NCBI RefSeq assembly: GCF_900112595.1
Contig: NZ_FOMI01000009.1
Span: 62,001-126,000, forward strand
Direction: 5' to 3'
Origin: Algibacter pectinivorans
GTDB taxonomy: Bacteria > Bacteroidota > Bacteroidia > Flavobacteriales > Flavobacteriaceae
DNA: 64,000 nucleotides
Part shown: in pieces, positions 26,007-34,106 of the stretch
Position numbering within the stretch: position 1 is the first letter of the stretch
How the letters are laid out: each line of letters begins with the position of its first letter
Notes under the pieces: generated by a model
Databases searched by the model: none
The model's input: the letters and a program-made list of their open reading frames with translations, nothing else
What the model was told of the DNA's origin: nothing
Translations under genes and position numbers: made by a program

Positions 26007-27362
26007 ATGGCAAAGTTTGAGCTTAGATTACCAAAAATGGGAGAGAGTGTTGCAGAAGCAACCGTAACATCTTGGTTAAAAGAAGTTGGTGATACTATCG
26101 ATATGGACGATCCTGTATTGGAAATAGCAACCGATAAAGTAGATAGTGAAGTACCAAGTGAAGTTGATGGTGTTTTGGTTGAGCGTTTTTTTAATGTAGA
26201 CGATATTGTTCAAGTAGGCCAAGTTTTAGCGATTATTGAAACTGAAGGTGAAGATACTCATGCTAACGAAAACCTTAACGGTGAAGAGAGCGTTGAAGCC
26301 TTAGATGATAATGAAAAAGTAGTTGTAGCAGAATTAGAAGAGGTTTTAACCGTAGCCAAAGAAACTGTGGCTCCGGCTGTAGTATCAAGTGGCGATCGTT
26401 TTTACTCGCCGTTGGTTAAAAATATTGCCAAGGCCGAAGGTATTTCGCAAGCGGAATTAGATGGTATTACTGGAACAGGAAAAGATGCTCGAGTTACTAA
26501 AAATGATATTTTAGATTACATAACAATTAAAGGAGCAGGACAACAAAATAATACTGCTAAAATTGAAACACCTATAACATCTACAGCGAAGATAGAACAA
26601 CCTAAGCAAGTAGAGTCTAAAGCTGTAAAACAACCTGCAGTAATACCTAGCGGAGAAGACGAAATTATACAAATGTCTAGAATGGGTAAGCTTATTGCAC
26701 ACCATATGGTTGAGTCTATAAAGACTTCGGCTCATGTGCAAAGTTTTATTGAAGCCGATGTTACCAATATTTGGAATTGGAGAAAGAAAGTTAAAGACGA
26801 CTTTATGAAACGTGAAGGCGAGAATTTAACATTTACGCCTATTTTTATGGAAGCTATTGCCAAGGCTTTGCGAGATTTTCCAATGATGAATATTTCTTTT
26901 CAAGACGATAAAATCATTAAAAAGAAGAACATTAATCTTGGTATGGCTGCGGCTTTACCAGATGGAAATTTAATAGTTCCTGTTATTAAAAATGCCGATC
27001 AGCTAAATTTGGTTGGTATGACAAAGCAGGTTAACGATTTAGCAAATAGAGCTAGAATAGGTAAATTAAAACCAGATGATACTCAGGGTGGTACATACAC
27101 AGTTACAAATGTGGGTACTTTTGGTAGTATTATGGGTACTCCAATAATTAACCAACCTCAAGTTGGTATTTTAGCATTAGGAGCTATTAGAAAAGTCCCT
27201 GCAGTTATTGAAACTCCAGAAGGCGATTTTATTGGTATTCGTTACAAAATGTACTTGTCACATTCTTACGATCATCGTGTGGTAAATGGCGCATTAGGCG
27301 GCATGTTTGTAAAGGCTGTAGCAGATTATCTTGAGGCTTGGGATGTTAATAGAGAGATTTGA
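26007..27362 (+). CDS. 2-oxoacid dehydrogenase E2 (dihydrolipoyl acyltransferase)
   Basis: The acyltransferase core of a 2-oxoacid dehydrogenase complex, 451 residues. The lipoyl domain has the lipoylated lysine K44 in EIATDKVDSEVP. A peripheral-subunit-binding domain is at about 133-171 (YSPLVKNIAKAEGISQAELD). A linker with AKIETPITSTAKIEQP follows, then the catalytic domain with HHMVESIKTSAHVQSF and PQVGILALGAIRKVP. The active-site motif is YDHRVVNGALGG: H423 is present, but the usual aspartate of DHRxxDG is asparagine (N427). Branched-chain or 2-oxo acid type cannot be separated here; E1 and E3 are not nearby. An unknown secreted protein gene follows after 4 bp. Confidence 0.9.
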   Translation: MAKFELRLPKMGESVAEATVTSWLKEVGDTIDMDDPVLEIATDKVDSEVPSEVDGVLVERFFNVDDIVQVGQVLAIIETEGEDTHANENLNGEESVEALDDNEKVVVAELEEVLTVAKETVAPAVVSSGDRFYSPLVKNIAKAEGISQAELDGITGTGKDARVTKNDILDYITIKGAGQQNNTAKIETPITSTAKIEQPKQVESKAVKQPAVIPSGEDEIIQMSRMGKLIAHHMVESIKTSAHVQSFIEADVTNIWNWRKKVKDDFMKREGENLTFTPIFMEAIAKALRDFPMMNISFQDDKIIKKKNINLGMAAALPDGNLIVPVIKNADQLNLVGMTKQVNDLANRARIGKLKPDDTQGGTYTVTNVGTFGSIMGTPIINQPQVGILALGAIRKVPAVIETPEGDFIGIRYKMYLSHSYDHRVVNGALGGMFVKAVADYLEAWDVNREI

Positions 27363-27366
27363 GTTA

Positions 27367-28167
27367 ATGCTAACTAAAATTAATTTTGGATTTTTGTTTT
27401 TTTTGCTAGCAACCATGTTTTGCTACGTAAAGGCATTTTCTCAATCTGATACCATTTACTTAGACGAACTTGACAACCCTGTTTCAAAAATAAAATTCTA
27501 TACCAAAGAGCAATCCTCAATTTATAGTGGAACAAGGTATTCCTCGGATACGTTGGTTTTGCAAACACTGAGGTTAAATTATATGTATGATAAAATGCCT
27601 CTTATCTCCAAAGAGCGTCTTTTTAATTTTTTGTCATCTAATTATAAATTAGATACCACAAAAACCATAGTCATTCATTACACAAATACTTTAAAGAATC
27701 CCAAAGATTACCCTAATAGAACACCCGTATATAAATTTGATAGCTTAAATAATACTTATAAATTGCTTAAATACCATAATGCCGGTAATTTAGATTTAAC
27801 CCTTGGCGTTTCTGGTCATATGCATGCACAAAATTACAGCGCTATCATGTATGGTTATAAGCAATGCATTAAGTATCATAGAAAAAAGAATGAAGAACTA
27901 AGTGTACTGCATCTTTATGCTAAAAACGAAGGCTTTCCTTTGGAAGAAAAGGGTTTAGAATGGTACTTGGATAAAAATCAATTTATTAAAGGTTTTTTTA
28001 AGAAATTTAATACGGTGTCTAACATTGTAATTATACAGCCAAATGGGGAGTTCTACGTTCAATACTGTAGTTCTAAGTATGACTATGCTTCATTAATAGC
28101 AAAACATAAATGGGGCACTCATAAAACAGAGTTTTTGCGTGAAATCGAATTCTTAAATGAAGATTGA
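27367..28167 (+). CDS. secreted protein of unknown function
   Basis: I do not recognise this 266-residue protein. The start is put at ATG 27367, which gives a signal peptide (MLTKINFGFLFFLLATMF, then CYVKAFSQS); an ATG-containing extension to 27331 would overlap the E2 gene. The body has mixed alpha/beta character with repeated tyrosines and lysines, for example PKDYPNRTPVYKFDSLN and YNAGNLDLT-like strands, and NVVIIQPNGEFYV-like beta segments near the end. It follows the E2 gene by 4 bp, so they are probably co-transcribed. A redox or envelope function cannot be supported from the sequence. Confidence 0.6.
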   Translation: MLTKINFGFLFFLLATMFCYVKAFSQSDTIYLDELDNPVSKIKFYTKEQSSIYSGTRYSSDTLVLQTLRLNYMYDKMPLISKERLFNFLSSNYKLDTTKTIVIHYTNTLKNPKDYPNRTPVYKFDSLNNTYKLLKYHNAGNLDLTLGVSGHMHAQNYSAIMYGYKQCIKYHRKKNEELSVLHLYAKNEGFPLEEKGLEWYLDKNQFIKGFFKKFNTVSNIVIIQPNGEFYVQYCSSKYDYASLIAKHKWGTHKTEFLREIEFLNED

Positions 28168-28258
28168 GAGTAATTAATGGGTAAAGATAATCTCTTTTTC
28201 TAGTAAAATAGACAACGCTATAAGTGAGGGGTTATTAGCCTTGTTGAAGTTTAATAAT

Positions 28259-28909
28259 TTATTCTATGTGGTTTTTTAAAGCTTCTAAAAGTTCTTTTTT
28301 AGTACTTATTCCTCTGTAAATGGCATCTTCAATTTTTAAAACAAATACATCTCGTTGTATGTTTTCTATTGATTGTCCATTGTTTTTAAGCGCTTTTAAA
28401 AGTAAATCTTGGTCATTATTAATAGCCTTTAAGTTATAGGCTACTTTGTTATTGTTAAATAATAATTTAGTGTCTTCGCAAATTTCGCAAGCGTCAGATT
28501 CAAATAAGGTTATGTTTGCGGTTTTTAAGGCGGTATCAAAATTTATTTGCATATCGTCGTCGTCCTTTCTAAACTTTAAATTTGTACTTACTTCATTTAC
28601 AATAAATTGTTTTTCGTAATTCCCCTCAGAGCCAGCTAGTTTAATAAGAGTTAGCAAATGGACTTCGCTGTTAGCGCTTACAGGTTTTAATACAGGTCGG
28701 TTACTACTTCGTCTAAAGTCATTAGTAGTGACCCGCAAGAATACCACATAAGGAATAGTATCTGTGTTTTTTGCATATAGTTCTAAGCGTTTTCCATTTT
28801 GCTTTTCCACAAGCGTAACATTTTCAGGATTTGCACCTTGAGCAAAGCCTAAAAAAGATGTTAAAAAAATGAGTATAACTAAAAAGAAGTGATTAAATTT
28901 CAATTTCAT
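28259..28909 (-). CDS. secreted protein with C-terminal glutaredoxin-like domain
   Basis: A 216-residue exported protein. The start is ATG 28909 (MKLKFNHFFLVILIFLTSFL, a signal peptide ending near GFAQ); seven extra upstream codons would be MFNFALP. The N-terminal 110 residues look beta-rich (TLVEKQNGKRLELYAKNTDT, PYVVFLRVTT). The C-terminal domain begins ANITLFESDACEICEDTKLL and continues NKVAYNLKAINNDQ, which is a glutaredoxin-like fold with CEIC as the CxxC pair. A periplasmic disulfide role is plausible but not shown. No partner gene is adjacent. Confidence 0.75.
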   Translation of the reverse strand: MKLKFNHFFLVILIFLTSFLGFAQGANPENVTLVEKQNGKRLELYAKNTDTIPYVVFLRVTTNDFRRSSNRPVLKPVSANSEVHLLTLIKLAGSEGNYEKQFIVNEVSTNLKFRKDDDDMQINFDTALKTANITLFESDACEICEDTKLLFNNNKVAYNLKAINNDQDLLLKALKNNGQSIENIQRDVFVLKIEDAIYRGISTKKELLEALKNHIE

Positions 28910-28942
28910 AGGTAATGCAAAATTAAACAAATTTTAAAAAAT

Positions 28943-28950
28943 TATATTTG
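28943..28950 (+). promoter_or_regulatory. -7 box before the exonuclease gene
   Basis: TATATTTG matches TAnnTTTG and ends 22 bp before the ATG at 28973. No clear TTTG -33 box is seen. Confidence 0.5.
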
Positions 28951-28972
28951 CAATAAACATACCATAAAAGTA

Positions 28973-29749
28973 ATGCAATTAAACCTAAAAAGACCCATCT
29001 GTTTTTTCGACTTAGAAACCACAGGAATCAACATAACCAAAGACCGTATAGTAGAAATTTCTATATTAAAAGTATTTCCTAATGGCACCGAAGAAAGTAA
29101 AACATGGTTGGTAAACCCAGAAATGGTAATACCCGATGAGGTTGTGGCTATTCATGGCGTTTCCAATGAAAGAGTGGCAAACGAGCCTACTTTTAAGGTC
29201 CTAGCTAAGGATATTTATAATATGATTAAAGATTCCGATTTAGGAGGCTTTAATTCTAATCGTTTTGATATTCCGTTATTGGCAGAAGAAATGTTACGTG
29301 CCGGAATAGATTTCGATATGAAAAGTACTTTGGCAGTTGATGTTCAAACTATTTTTCATAAAATGGAACAACGTACGCTAAGTGCTGCTTACAAGTTTTA
29401 TTGCAATGAAAGTTTAGAAAATGCCCATAGTGCAGAAGCAGATACCAAAGCGACTTACGAGGTTTTAAAAGCACAATTAGATAGATACGATGACCTAGAA
29501 AACGACACCAAGTTTTTAGCAGAGTTTAGTTCTCGAAAAAAGTTTGCAGATTTTGCAGGTTTTATTGCCTATAATAAGGAAGGTGTAGAGTGTTTTTCTT
29601 TCGGAAAACATAAAGGAAAATTAGTTACCGAAGTTTTAGAGAAAGAACCAGGATATTTTGGTTGGTTACTAAATGCCGATTTTCCGTTGTATACTAAAAA
29701 GGTGCTAACAGCTATAAAGCTTAGAAGTTTTAATAATAAATTGGGTTAA
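28973..29749 (+). CDS. DEDDh 3'-5' exonuclease with C-terminal DUF3820-like module
   Basis: A 258-residue exonuclease related to the DNA polymerase III epsilon and ExoX families. The metal sites are visible: D and E in FFDLETTGIN (Exo I), D in GFNSNRFDIPLL (Exo II) and H plus D in NAHSAEADTKATY (Exo III, DEDDh type). The C-terminal third, FSFGKHKGKLVTEVLEKEPG followed by YFGWLLNADFPLYT, matches the short module seen in DUF3820 and ExoX-C proteins. It may process DNA ends or take part in repair; it is not the polymerase epsilon subunit by position or length. No operon partner is evident. Confidence 0.85.
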   Translation: MQLNLKRPICFFDLETTGINITKDRIVEISILKVFPNGTEESKTWLVNPEMVIPDEVVAIHGVSNERVANEPTFKVLAKDIYNMIKDSDLGGFNSNRFDIPLLAEEMLRAGIDFDMKSTLAVDVQTIFHKMEQRTLSAAYKFYCNESLENAHSAEADTKATYEVLKAQLDRYDDLENDTKFLAEFSSRKKFADFAGFIAYNKEGVECFSFGKHKGKLVTEVLEKEPGYFGWLLNADFPLYTKKVLTAIKLRSFNNKLG

Positions 29750-29790
29750 TAAAGACTTTGTAAGAGTAAGGAACTGTGGTAATCTTATCC

Positions 29791-29860
29791 GCGTTACGTA
29801 TTGCAGTTGAAAGCCCACAGCCCGATACTTTTAGGGTAACCTGCCTGCGGGCAGGCGCCT
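29791..29860 (-). repeat. intergenic palindromic-end element, copy D (reverse)
   Basis: On the plus strand it runs GCGTTACGTATTGCAG...AAAGCCCACAGCCCGA...TAGGGTAAC and then is interrupted by CTGCCTGCGGGCAGGC (29841-29856) before GCCTAAA. Read on the minus strand this is GGC-insert-GTTACCC...TAACGC, so the GC-rich palindrome appears inserted into the terminal arm. It lies between the exonuclease and FAH-type genes. Confidence 0.6.
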
Positions 29861-29879
29861 AAAATAAATTTAAAAATAC

Positions 29880-30491
29880 ATGAAACTAATTTGCATAGGT
29901 AGAAATTATACCGATCATATAAAGGAGCTACAAAACGATAAACCAACAGATCCTGTGGTGTTTTTAAAACCAGACACAGCTATTCTGTTAAAAAAGCAGC
30001 CGTTTTTTATTCCAGATTTTTCCGATGATGTACATTATGAAGTTGAGGTTTTGGTTAAAATTAATAGAGTAGGGAAGCATATTGATAAAAAATTTGCAGG
30101 TAAATATTATAACGAAATTAGTTTGGGTATTGACTTTACCGCTCGCGATTTACAAAGCACATTAAAGGCTAAGGGTTTACCTTGGGAGAAAGCAAAAGCT
30201 TTTGATGGCGCTGCGGTAATTGGTAAATGGATTGATAAAAAGGAGGTAACCAATATTAACAATTTTCAATTTTCTTTAAAAAAGAATGAAGATTTTGTAC
30301 AAAATGGAAATACAAGCCATATGCTTTGGAAAATTGATGAATTAATAGAATATGTGTCAAAATATTTCACTTTAAAGATAGGAGATGTTATATTTACAGG
30401 CACACCAGCAGGAGTTGGCCAAGTTTTTGCCAACGATAAGTTAACTGGTTTTATAGAAGATCAAGAAATGTTTTCAATAACTGTAAAATAA
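29880..30491 (+). CDS. fumarylacetoacetate hydrolase family protein
   Basis: A 203-residue FAH-fold enzyme. The start MKLICIGRNYTDHIKELQN and PVVFLKPDTAIL are typical of the family. Metal-ligand region YEVEVLVKINRVGK and the block SLGIDFTARDLQSTLKAKGL followed by PWEKAKAFDGAAVIG are well conserved, as is FTGTPAGVGQV near the C-terminus. These enzymes hydrolyse acylpyruvates or decarboxylate oxaloacetate-type acids; acylpyruvase is the most likely class for this short form, but the substrate is not defined. The next gene begins with no gap (stop 30491, ATG 30492). Confidence 0.88.
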   Translation: MKLICIGRNYTDHIKELQNDKPTDPVVFLKPDTAILLKKQPFFIPDFSDDVHYEVEVLVKINRVGKHIDKKFAGKYYNEISLGIDFTARDLQSTLKAKGLPWEKAKAFDGAAVIGKWIDKKEVTNINNFQFSLKKNEDFVQNGNTSHMLWKIDELIEYVSKYFTLKIGDVIFTGTPAGVGQVFANDKLTGFIEDQEMFSITVK

Positions 30492-30833
30492 ATGGAACTA
30501 CATTATAAATTATTTAGGGTACGTGAATTAGCGGATAACGACGAAAGTTTTGTTGCTGCTTTAGCCGAAGCTTTTTTAGAAGAAGTTCCTATTGATGCCG
30601 AACGTTTAAAGAATGCTGTGGCTGTAAAAGATTATCAAGAAGCCTACCAAGCAGCACATAAAATGAAACCTACGGTCGATTTGTTTGAACTTGGTGTGCT
30701 AGATAAATTAATTGAAGTGCAAGATTGGGGAAAGTTTACTAAAACCGACGAGGATATTACCGAGCAGTTAAACATTGTACTTACGGCAGTAAATAAAGCT
30801 AGTGCCGAAATGAAATCTGATTTTAAATTATAA
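30492..30833 (+). CDS. Hpt-like phosphotransfer protein
   Basis: A 113-residue all-helical protein resembling Hpt domains. The candidate phospho-histidine is H56 in YQEAYQAAHKMKPTVDLFEL, in the position expected for the second helix of the bundle. The N-terminal helix NDESFVAALAEAFLEEVPID is also typical. It abuts the FAH gene upstream and overlaps the cinA start (TAATG) downstream, so it is translated with both. No kinase or response regulator is beside it, so its partner must lie elsewhere if it is a phosphorelay protein at all. Assignment to the fold is reasonable; the function in this operon is unclear. Confidence 0.7.
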   Translation: MELHYKLFRVRELADNDESFVAALAEAFLEEVPIDAERLKNAVAVKDYQEAYQAAHKMKPTVDLFELGVLDKLIEVQDWGKFTKTDEDITEQLNIVLTAVNKASAEMKSDFKL

Positions 30834-32083
30834 TGAAGGCAGAAATAATCACGATAGGTGATGAGCTTTTAATTGGGCAAGTTATAGATACCAATTCGGC
30901 TTTTATGGCCAAACAGCTTAATAAAATAGGTGTTTCTGTATTTCAAATTACTTCCATTCAAGATGATAAGGCACATATATTACAAGCCTTAGCCGATGCC
31001 GAAAGTAGAGTAGATATAATAATATGTACAGGCGGATTAGGCCCAACAAAAGACGATATAACCAAAAAAACCATAGCCGAGTACTTTAATGATACCTTGG
31101 TTAGAGATCAATCGGTTTTAGATAATATCGAAAACATTTGGAAACAACACGTAAGAACGCAGTTACTTCAAGTAAATAAAGATCAAGCCTTTGTGCCAAG
31201 TAAGGCCAAGGTTTTAATGAATAAGTTAGGTACAGCTCCAGGTATGTGGCTGGAAAAAGGAAACAAAGTGTTTATATCTTTACCTGGCGTACCATACGAA
31301 ATGGAGGCCTTAATAGAGCATCAAGTTGTTCCTAAATTAAAAGTTAAATACAACTGTCCTTTTATATTACACAAAACATTATTGGTTTACGGCTTAGGTG
31401 AAAGTGCATTAGCAGCAAGAATAGAAGCTTGGGAAGATGCTTTACCAAAACACATTAAACTAGCATACCTACCTAATTTAGGGAAAATGCGTTTACGTTT
31501 ATCTACAACTGGATATAACGAAGCTCAGTTAAAACAAGAAGTACAAGAGCAAATAGATAAGGTTATACCTTTAATACAAAAGGAATATGCTGGGTTAGAA
31601 GATGAGGATGGCTCTGTAGAAGTGGTTATAGCTAAACAATTAACTAAGCTTGGTAAAACCTTAGCCATTGCAGAAAGCTGTACTGGTGGAGCGGTTGCCG
31701 AAAGATTTACAACACATTCTGGAGCATCGGCTTTTTTTAAAGGCGGTATAGTAACATACGCTACCGAATCTAAAATTAACATATTAAAGGTTTCAAAAGC
31801 AGAAATCGATGCCCATTCGGTAGTCAGTTTTCAGGTCGCCGAGGCCATGGCAAAAAATGCACAGCAATTATTTCAATCAGATTACGCCATTGCAACAACA
31901 GGAAATGCAGGCCCTACAAAAGGAGAGTCCGATGCAGAGGTTGGAACGGTATTCGTTGCTATTGCTAGTAAAACAGGAGTATACTCAGAGGGATTTAACT
32001 TCGGAAATTCTAGAATAAAGGTTATAAATAAAGCCGTAAATAAGGCTTTAGAAATGATGCTAAAAGAAATTTTTAAAAATTGA
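30833..32083 (+). CDS. cinA: CinA family nicotinamide-nucleotide amidohydrolase
   Basis: A 416-residue CinA protein with the usual two parts. The N-terminal MoaB/MogA-like (COG1058) domain starts KAEIITIGDELLIGQVIDTN and contains ICTGGLGPTKDDITKKTIAE and SLPGVPYEMEALIEH, the pyrophosphatase side. The C-terminal domain (VVIAKQLTKLGKTLAIAESC, TGGAVAERFT, then ATTGNAGPTKGE) is PncC-like and removes the amide from NMN, returning nicotinate mononucleotide to NAD synthesis. The ATG shares a base with the stop of the Hpt-like gene. Ribosomal genes follow, a common arrangement in Flavobacteria. Confidence 0.93.
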   Translation: MKAEIITIGDELLIGQVIDTNSAFMAKQLNKIGVSVFQITSIQDDKAHILQALADAESRVDIIICTGGLGPTKDDITKKTIAEYFNDTLVRDQSVLDNIENIWKQHVRTQLLQVNKDQAFVPSKAKVLMNKLGTAPGMWLEKGNKVFISLPGVPYEMEALIEHQVVPKLKVKYNCPFILHKTLLVYGLGESALAARIEAWEDALPKHIKLAYLPNLGKMRLRLSTTGYNEAQLKQEVQEQIDKVIPLIQKEYAGLEDEDGSVEVVIAKQLTKLGKTLAIAESCTGGAVAERFTTHSGASAFFKGGIVTYATESKINILKVSKAEIDAHSVVSFQVAEAMAKNAQQLFQSDYAIATTGNAGPTKGESDAEVGTVFVAIASKTGVYSEGFNFGNSRIKVINKAVNKALEMMLKEIFKN

Positions 32084-32094
32084 TAAAAATATGG

Positions 32095-32124
32095 TTGTCA
32101 GATTATAAAGATTTTATATATTTG
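32095..32124 (+). promoter_or_regulatory. promoter of the rpmB-rpmG operon
   Basis: TTG (32095-32097), 19 bp, then TATATTTG (32117-32124), a very good match to the Bacteroidetes form TTG-N19-TAnnTTTG. A leader of about 35 nt precedes rpmB. Confidence 0.75.
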
Positions 32125-32165
32125 CACCTCGATTTTAAGCAACAAAGAATTTAAAGTTATATACA

Positions 32166-32402
32166 ATGTCAAGAGTTTGTGAACTTACAGGAAAGAAGGC
32201 CATGGTTGGTAACAATGTGTCTCATGCAATGAACAAAACTAAACGCAAGTTTCATGCGAATTTAGTTAAGAAACGTTTTTACATTCCAGAAGAAGACAGC
32301 TGGATAACTTTAAAGGTTTCTACATCTGCGTTAAAAACTATCAACAAAATAGGAATTTCTGCAGCAATTAAAGATGCAAAATCTAAAGGATTTTTAAAAT
32401 AA
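32166..32402 (+). CDS. rpmB: 50S ribosomal protein L28
   Basis: A 78-residue large-subunit ribosomal protein. MSRVCELTGKKAMVGNNVSH and TKRKFHANLVKKRF are the L28 signatures, with the C-terminal WITLKVSTSALKTINKIG. It lacks the CxxC pairs of zinc-type L28 proteins. It begins the operon rpmB-rpmG-DUF4295, with the promoter just upstream. The order is the usual one for Bacteroidetes. Confidence 0.97.
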   Translation: MSRVCELTGKKAMVGNNVSHAMNKTKRKFHANLVKKRFYIPEEDSWITLKVSTSALKTINKIGISAAIKDAKSKGFLK

Positions 32403-32427
32403 TAGCTGTATTTAATAAGAAAAAGAC

Positions 32428-32610
32428 ATGGCAAAGAAAGGCAATAGAATACAAGTAATCTTAGAGTGCACAGAGCACAAAGAGTCTGGACAACCAGGAA
32501 CTTCAAGATATATTACAACTAAAAATAAAAAGAATACGCCAGACAGAATGGAGATTAAAAAATTTAATCCTATTCTTAAACGTATGACAGTTCATAAAGA
32601 AATCAAGTAA
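32428..32610 (+). CDS. rpmG: 50S ribosomal protein L33
   Basis: A 60-residue large-subunit protein of the zinc-free L33 type: [57 protein letters not shown]. Only one cysteine is seen, so no zinc ribbon is expected. It is 25 bp after rpmB and 12 bp before the DUF4295 gene. Confidence 0.97.
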   Translation: MAKKGNRIQVILECTEHKESGQPGTSRYITTKNKKNTPDRMEIKKFNPILKRMTVHKEIK

Positions 32611-32622
32611 AAAAAATAGATC

Positions 32623-32775
32623 ATGGCAAAGAAATCAGTAGCATCATTACAAACAGGATCTAAAAGATTAACAAAAGCAATAAAAATGGTTAAGTCTCCA
32701 AAAACAGGAGCTTACATGTTTGTTGAATCTATAATGAATCCAGAACAAGTAAACGACTTTTTAGCTAAAAAGTAA
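32623..32775 (+). CDS. DUF4295 small basic protein
   Basis: A 50-residue gene: ATG 32623, stop 32773-32775. The product starts MAKKSVASLQTGSKRLTKAI, continues KMVKSPKTGAYMFVESIMNP and ends EQVNDFLAKK. This matches the DUF4295 family, which is nearly always found after rpmG in Bacteroidetes. The basic character and position suggest that it is ribosome-associated, but its function is not known to me. A terminator hairpin follows after about 25 bp, closing the operon. Confidence 0.88.
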   Translation: MAKKSVASLQTGSKRLTKAIKMVKSPKTGAYMFVESIMNPEQVNDFLAKK

Positions 32776-32798
32776 TATACATTGTTTCAAGATATTAT

Positions 32799-32828
32799 AA
32801 GCTGCTTTCTATACGAAAGCGGCTTTTT
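32799..32828 (+). terminator. terminator of the rpmB operon
   Basis: Stem GCTGCTTTC / GAAAGCGGC (one G-U) with a TATAC loop, followed by TTTTTT. Confidence 0.85.
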
Positions 32829-32930
32829 TATTTTATATTTGGTTTAAAGTTTTCATTTCCGAGTAATCGGGAATCTACTGCCATAATAACAGGTATTAAT
32901 TTATGGTAAGGTAATTGACTTTAATTTTTA

Positions 32931-33009
32931 GGGCGTTACCACAAGGGTCGGGCTTTCCGCTATATCTTTTGCGAAAAAAGCAAAAGGATGTCGCTGCAAT
33001 CCCTAACGC
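32931..33009 (+). repeat. intergenic palindromic-end element, copy C
   Basis: A 79-bp element from GGGCGTTACCACAAGGGTCG to TAACGC. Inside, the arms CTTTTGCG and the AAAAGG segment pair around a short loop (CTATATCTTTTGCGAAAAAA and GCAAAAGGATGTCGC). It is the most complete copy and ends 35 bp before the ftsY start. Confidence 0.75.
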
Positions 33010-33044
33010 ACTTTGTAGTTAATATTAACCAACCAACAAGAAAA

Positions 33045-34019
33045 ATGAGTTTTTTTAAAAAAATATTTTCTTCAGAAAAAAAAGAAACCCTAGATAAAGG
33101 GTTAGAGAAAACTAAAACCAGCTTTTTAGGTAAACTAAGTAAAGCTGTAGCAGGAAAATCTAAGGTAGATGATGATGTTTTAGATAATCTTGAAGAGGTA
33201 TTAGTATCTAGCGATGTAGGTGTAAATACAACTCTAAAAGTTATAGAACGTATTGAAGCTCGCGTATCAAAAGATAAATACTTAGGTACCGACGAACTAA
33301 ATAAAATTCTACGCGAAGAAATTGCAGGATTATTAAGCGAAACAAATTCTGGCGAAGAAACCGAATACACAATACCTAATTTACCAAAACAAGCCAACGG
33401 AAGTAAAACACCTTATGTATTAATGGTGGTAGGTGTAAATGGAGTTGGTAAAACCACAACTATTGGTAAATTGGCTTATCAATTTAAAAAGCAAGGCTTA
33501 AAAGTAGTTTTAGGTGCAGCCGATACGTTTAGAGCCGCAGCTATAGATCAGCTTCAAGTATGGGCAGATCGCGTAGATGTACCTATGGTAAGACAAGAAA
33601 TGGGTAGTGACCCTGCTTCTGTTGCTTTCGATGCTTTAGAGTCTGGAGTAAACCAAGATGCCGATGTTATTATAATAGATACCGCTGGACGTTTACATAA
33701 TAAAATAAACCTAATGAACGAGCTTAGTAAAGTTAAGCGCGTTATGCAAAAAGTGGTTGGCGATGCACCACACGATGTTTTATTGGTTTTAGATGGTTCT
33801 ACCGGTCAAAACGCATTCGAGCAAGCAAAACAGTTTACAGCAGCAACTGAGGTAACAGCTTTAGCAGTTACAAAATTAGATGGTACTGCCAAAGGTGGTG
33901 TTGTAATTGGTATATCAGACCAATTTAAAATTCCTGTAAAATATATTGGTGTTGGAGAGGGTATTGAAGATCTTCAGGTTTTTAATAAATTCGAGTTTGT
34001 CGATTCGTTTTTCAAATAA
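33045..34019 (+). CDS. ftsY: signal recognition particle receptor FtsY
   Basis: SRP receptor GTPase that delivers ribosomes to the membrane translocon; 324 residues. The start is ATG 33045 (MSFFKKIFSSEKKETLDKGL). A TTG-started extension to 32988 would pass through repeat C and is not credible. The N-domain is short, without the long acidic A domain of E. coli, as usual in this phylum. The NG domain shows GVNGVGKTTTIGKLAY (G1), AADTFRAAAIDQLQVW (G2), IIIDTAGRLHNKINLM (G3) and AVTKLDGTAKGG (G4). A terminator hairpin follows at once. Confidence 0.97.
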   Translation: MSFFKKIFSSEKKETLDKGLEKTKTSFLGKLSKAVAGKSKVDDDVLDNLEEVLVSSDVGVNTTLKVIERIEARVSKDKYLGTDELNKILREEIAGLLSETNSGEETEYTIPNLPKQANGSKTPYVLMVVGVNGVGKTTTIGKLAYQFKKQGLKVVLGAADTFRAAAIDQLQVWADRVDVPMVRQEMGSDPASVAFDALESGVNQDADVIIIDTAGRLHNKINLMNELSKVKRVMQKVVGDAPHDVLLVLDGSTGQNAFEQAKQFTAATEVTALAVTKLDGTAKGGVVIGISDQFKIPVKYIGVGEGIEDLQVFNKFEFVDSFFK

Positions 34020-34028
34020 TATAAAGTC

Positions 34029-34057
34029 AATCCCGCCAAGGCGGGATTTTTTTTTTT
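34029..34057 (+). terminator. terminator after ftsY
   Basis: Stem AATCCCGCC / GGCGGGATT, loop AA, then a run of T; very strong. Confidence 0.92.
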
Positions 34058-34106
34058 GATACTATTATATTTACATTGGCACTATAAAAGTTAAGTACTT
34101 TAAAGC

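Noticed and set aside
32988-33044. N-terminal extension of ftsY from TTG/ATG-like codons in repeat C
   Set aside because: The codons are part of an intergenic repeat; the family begins with MSFFKKIF at 33045.
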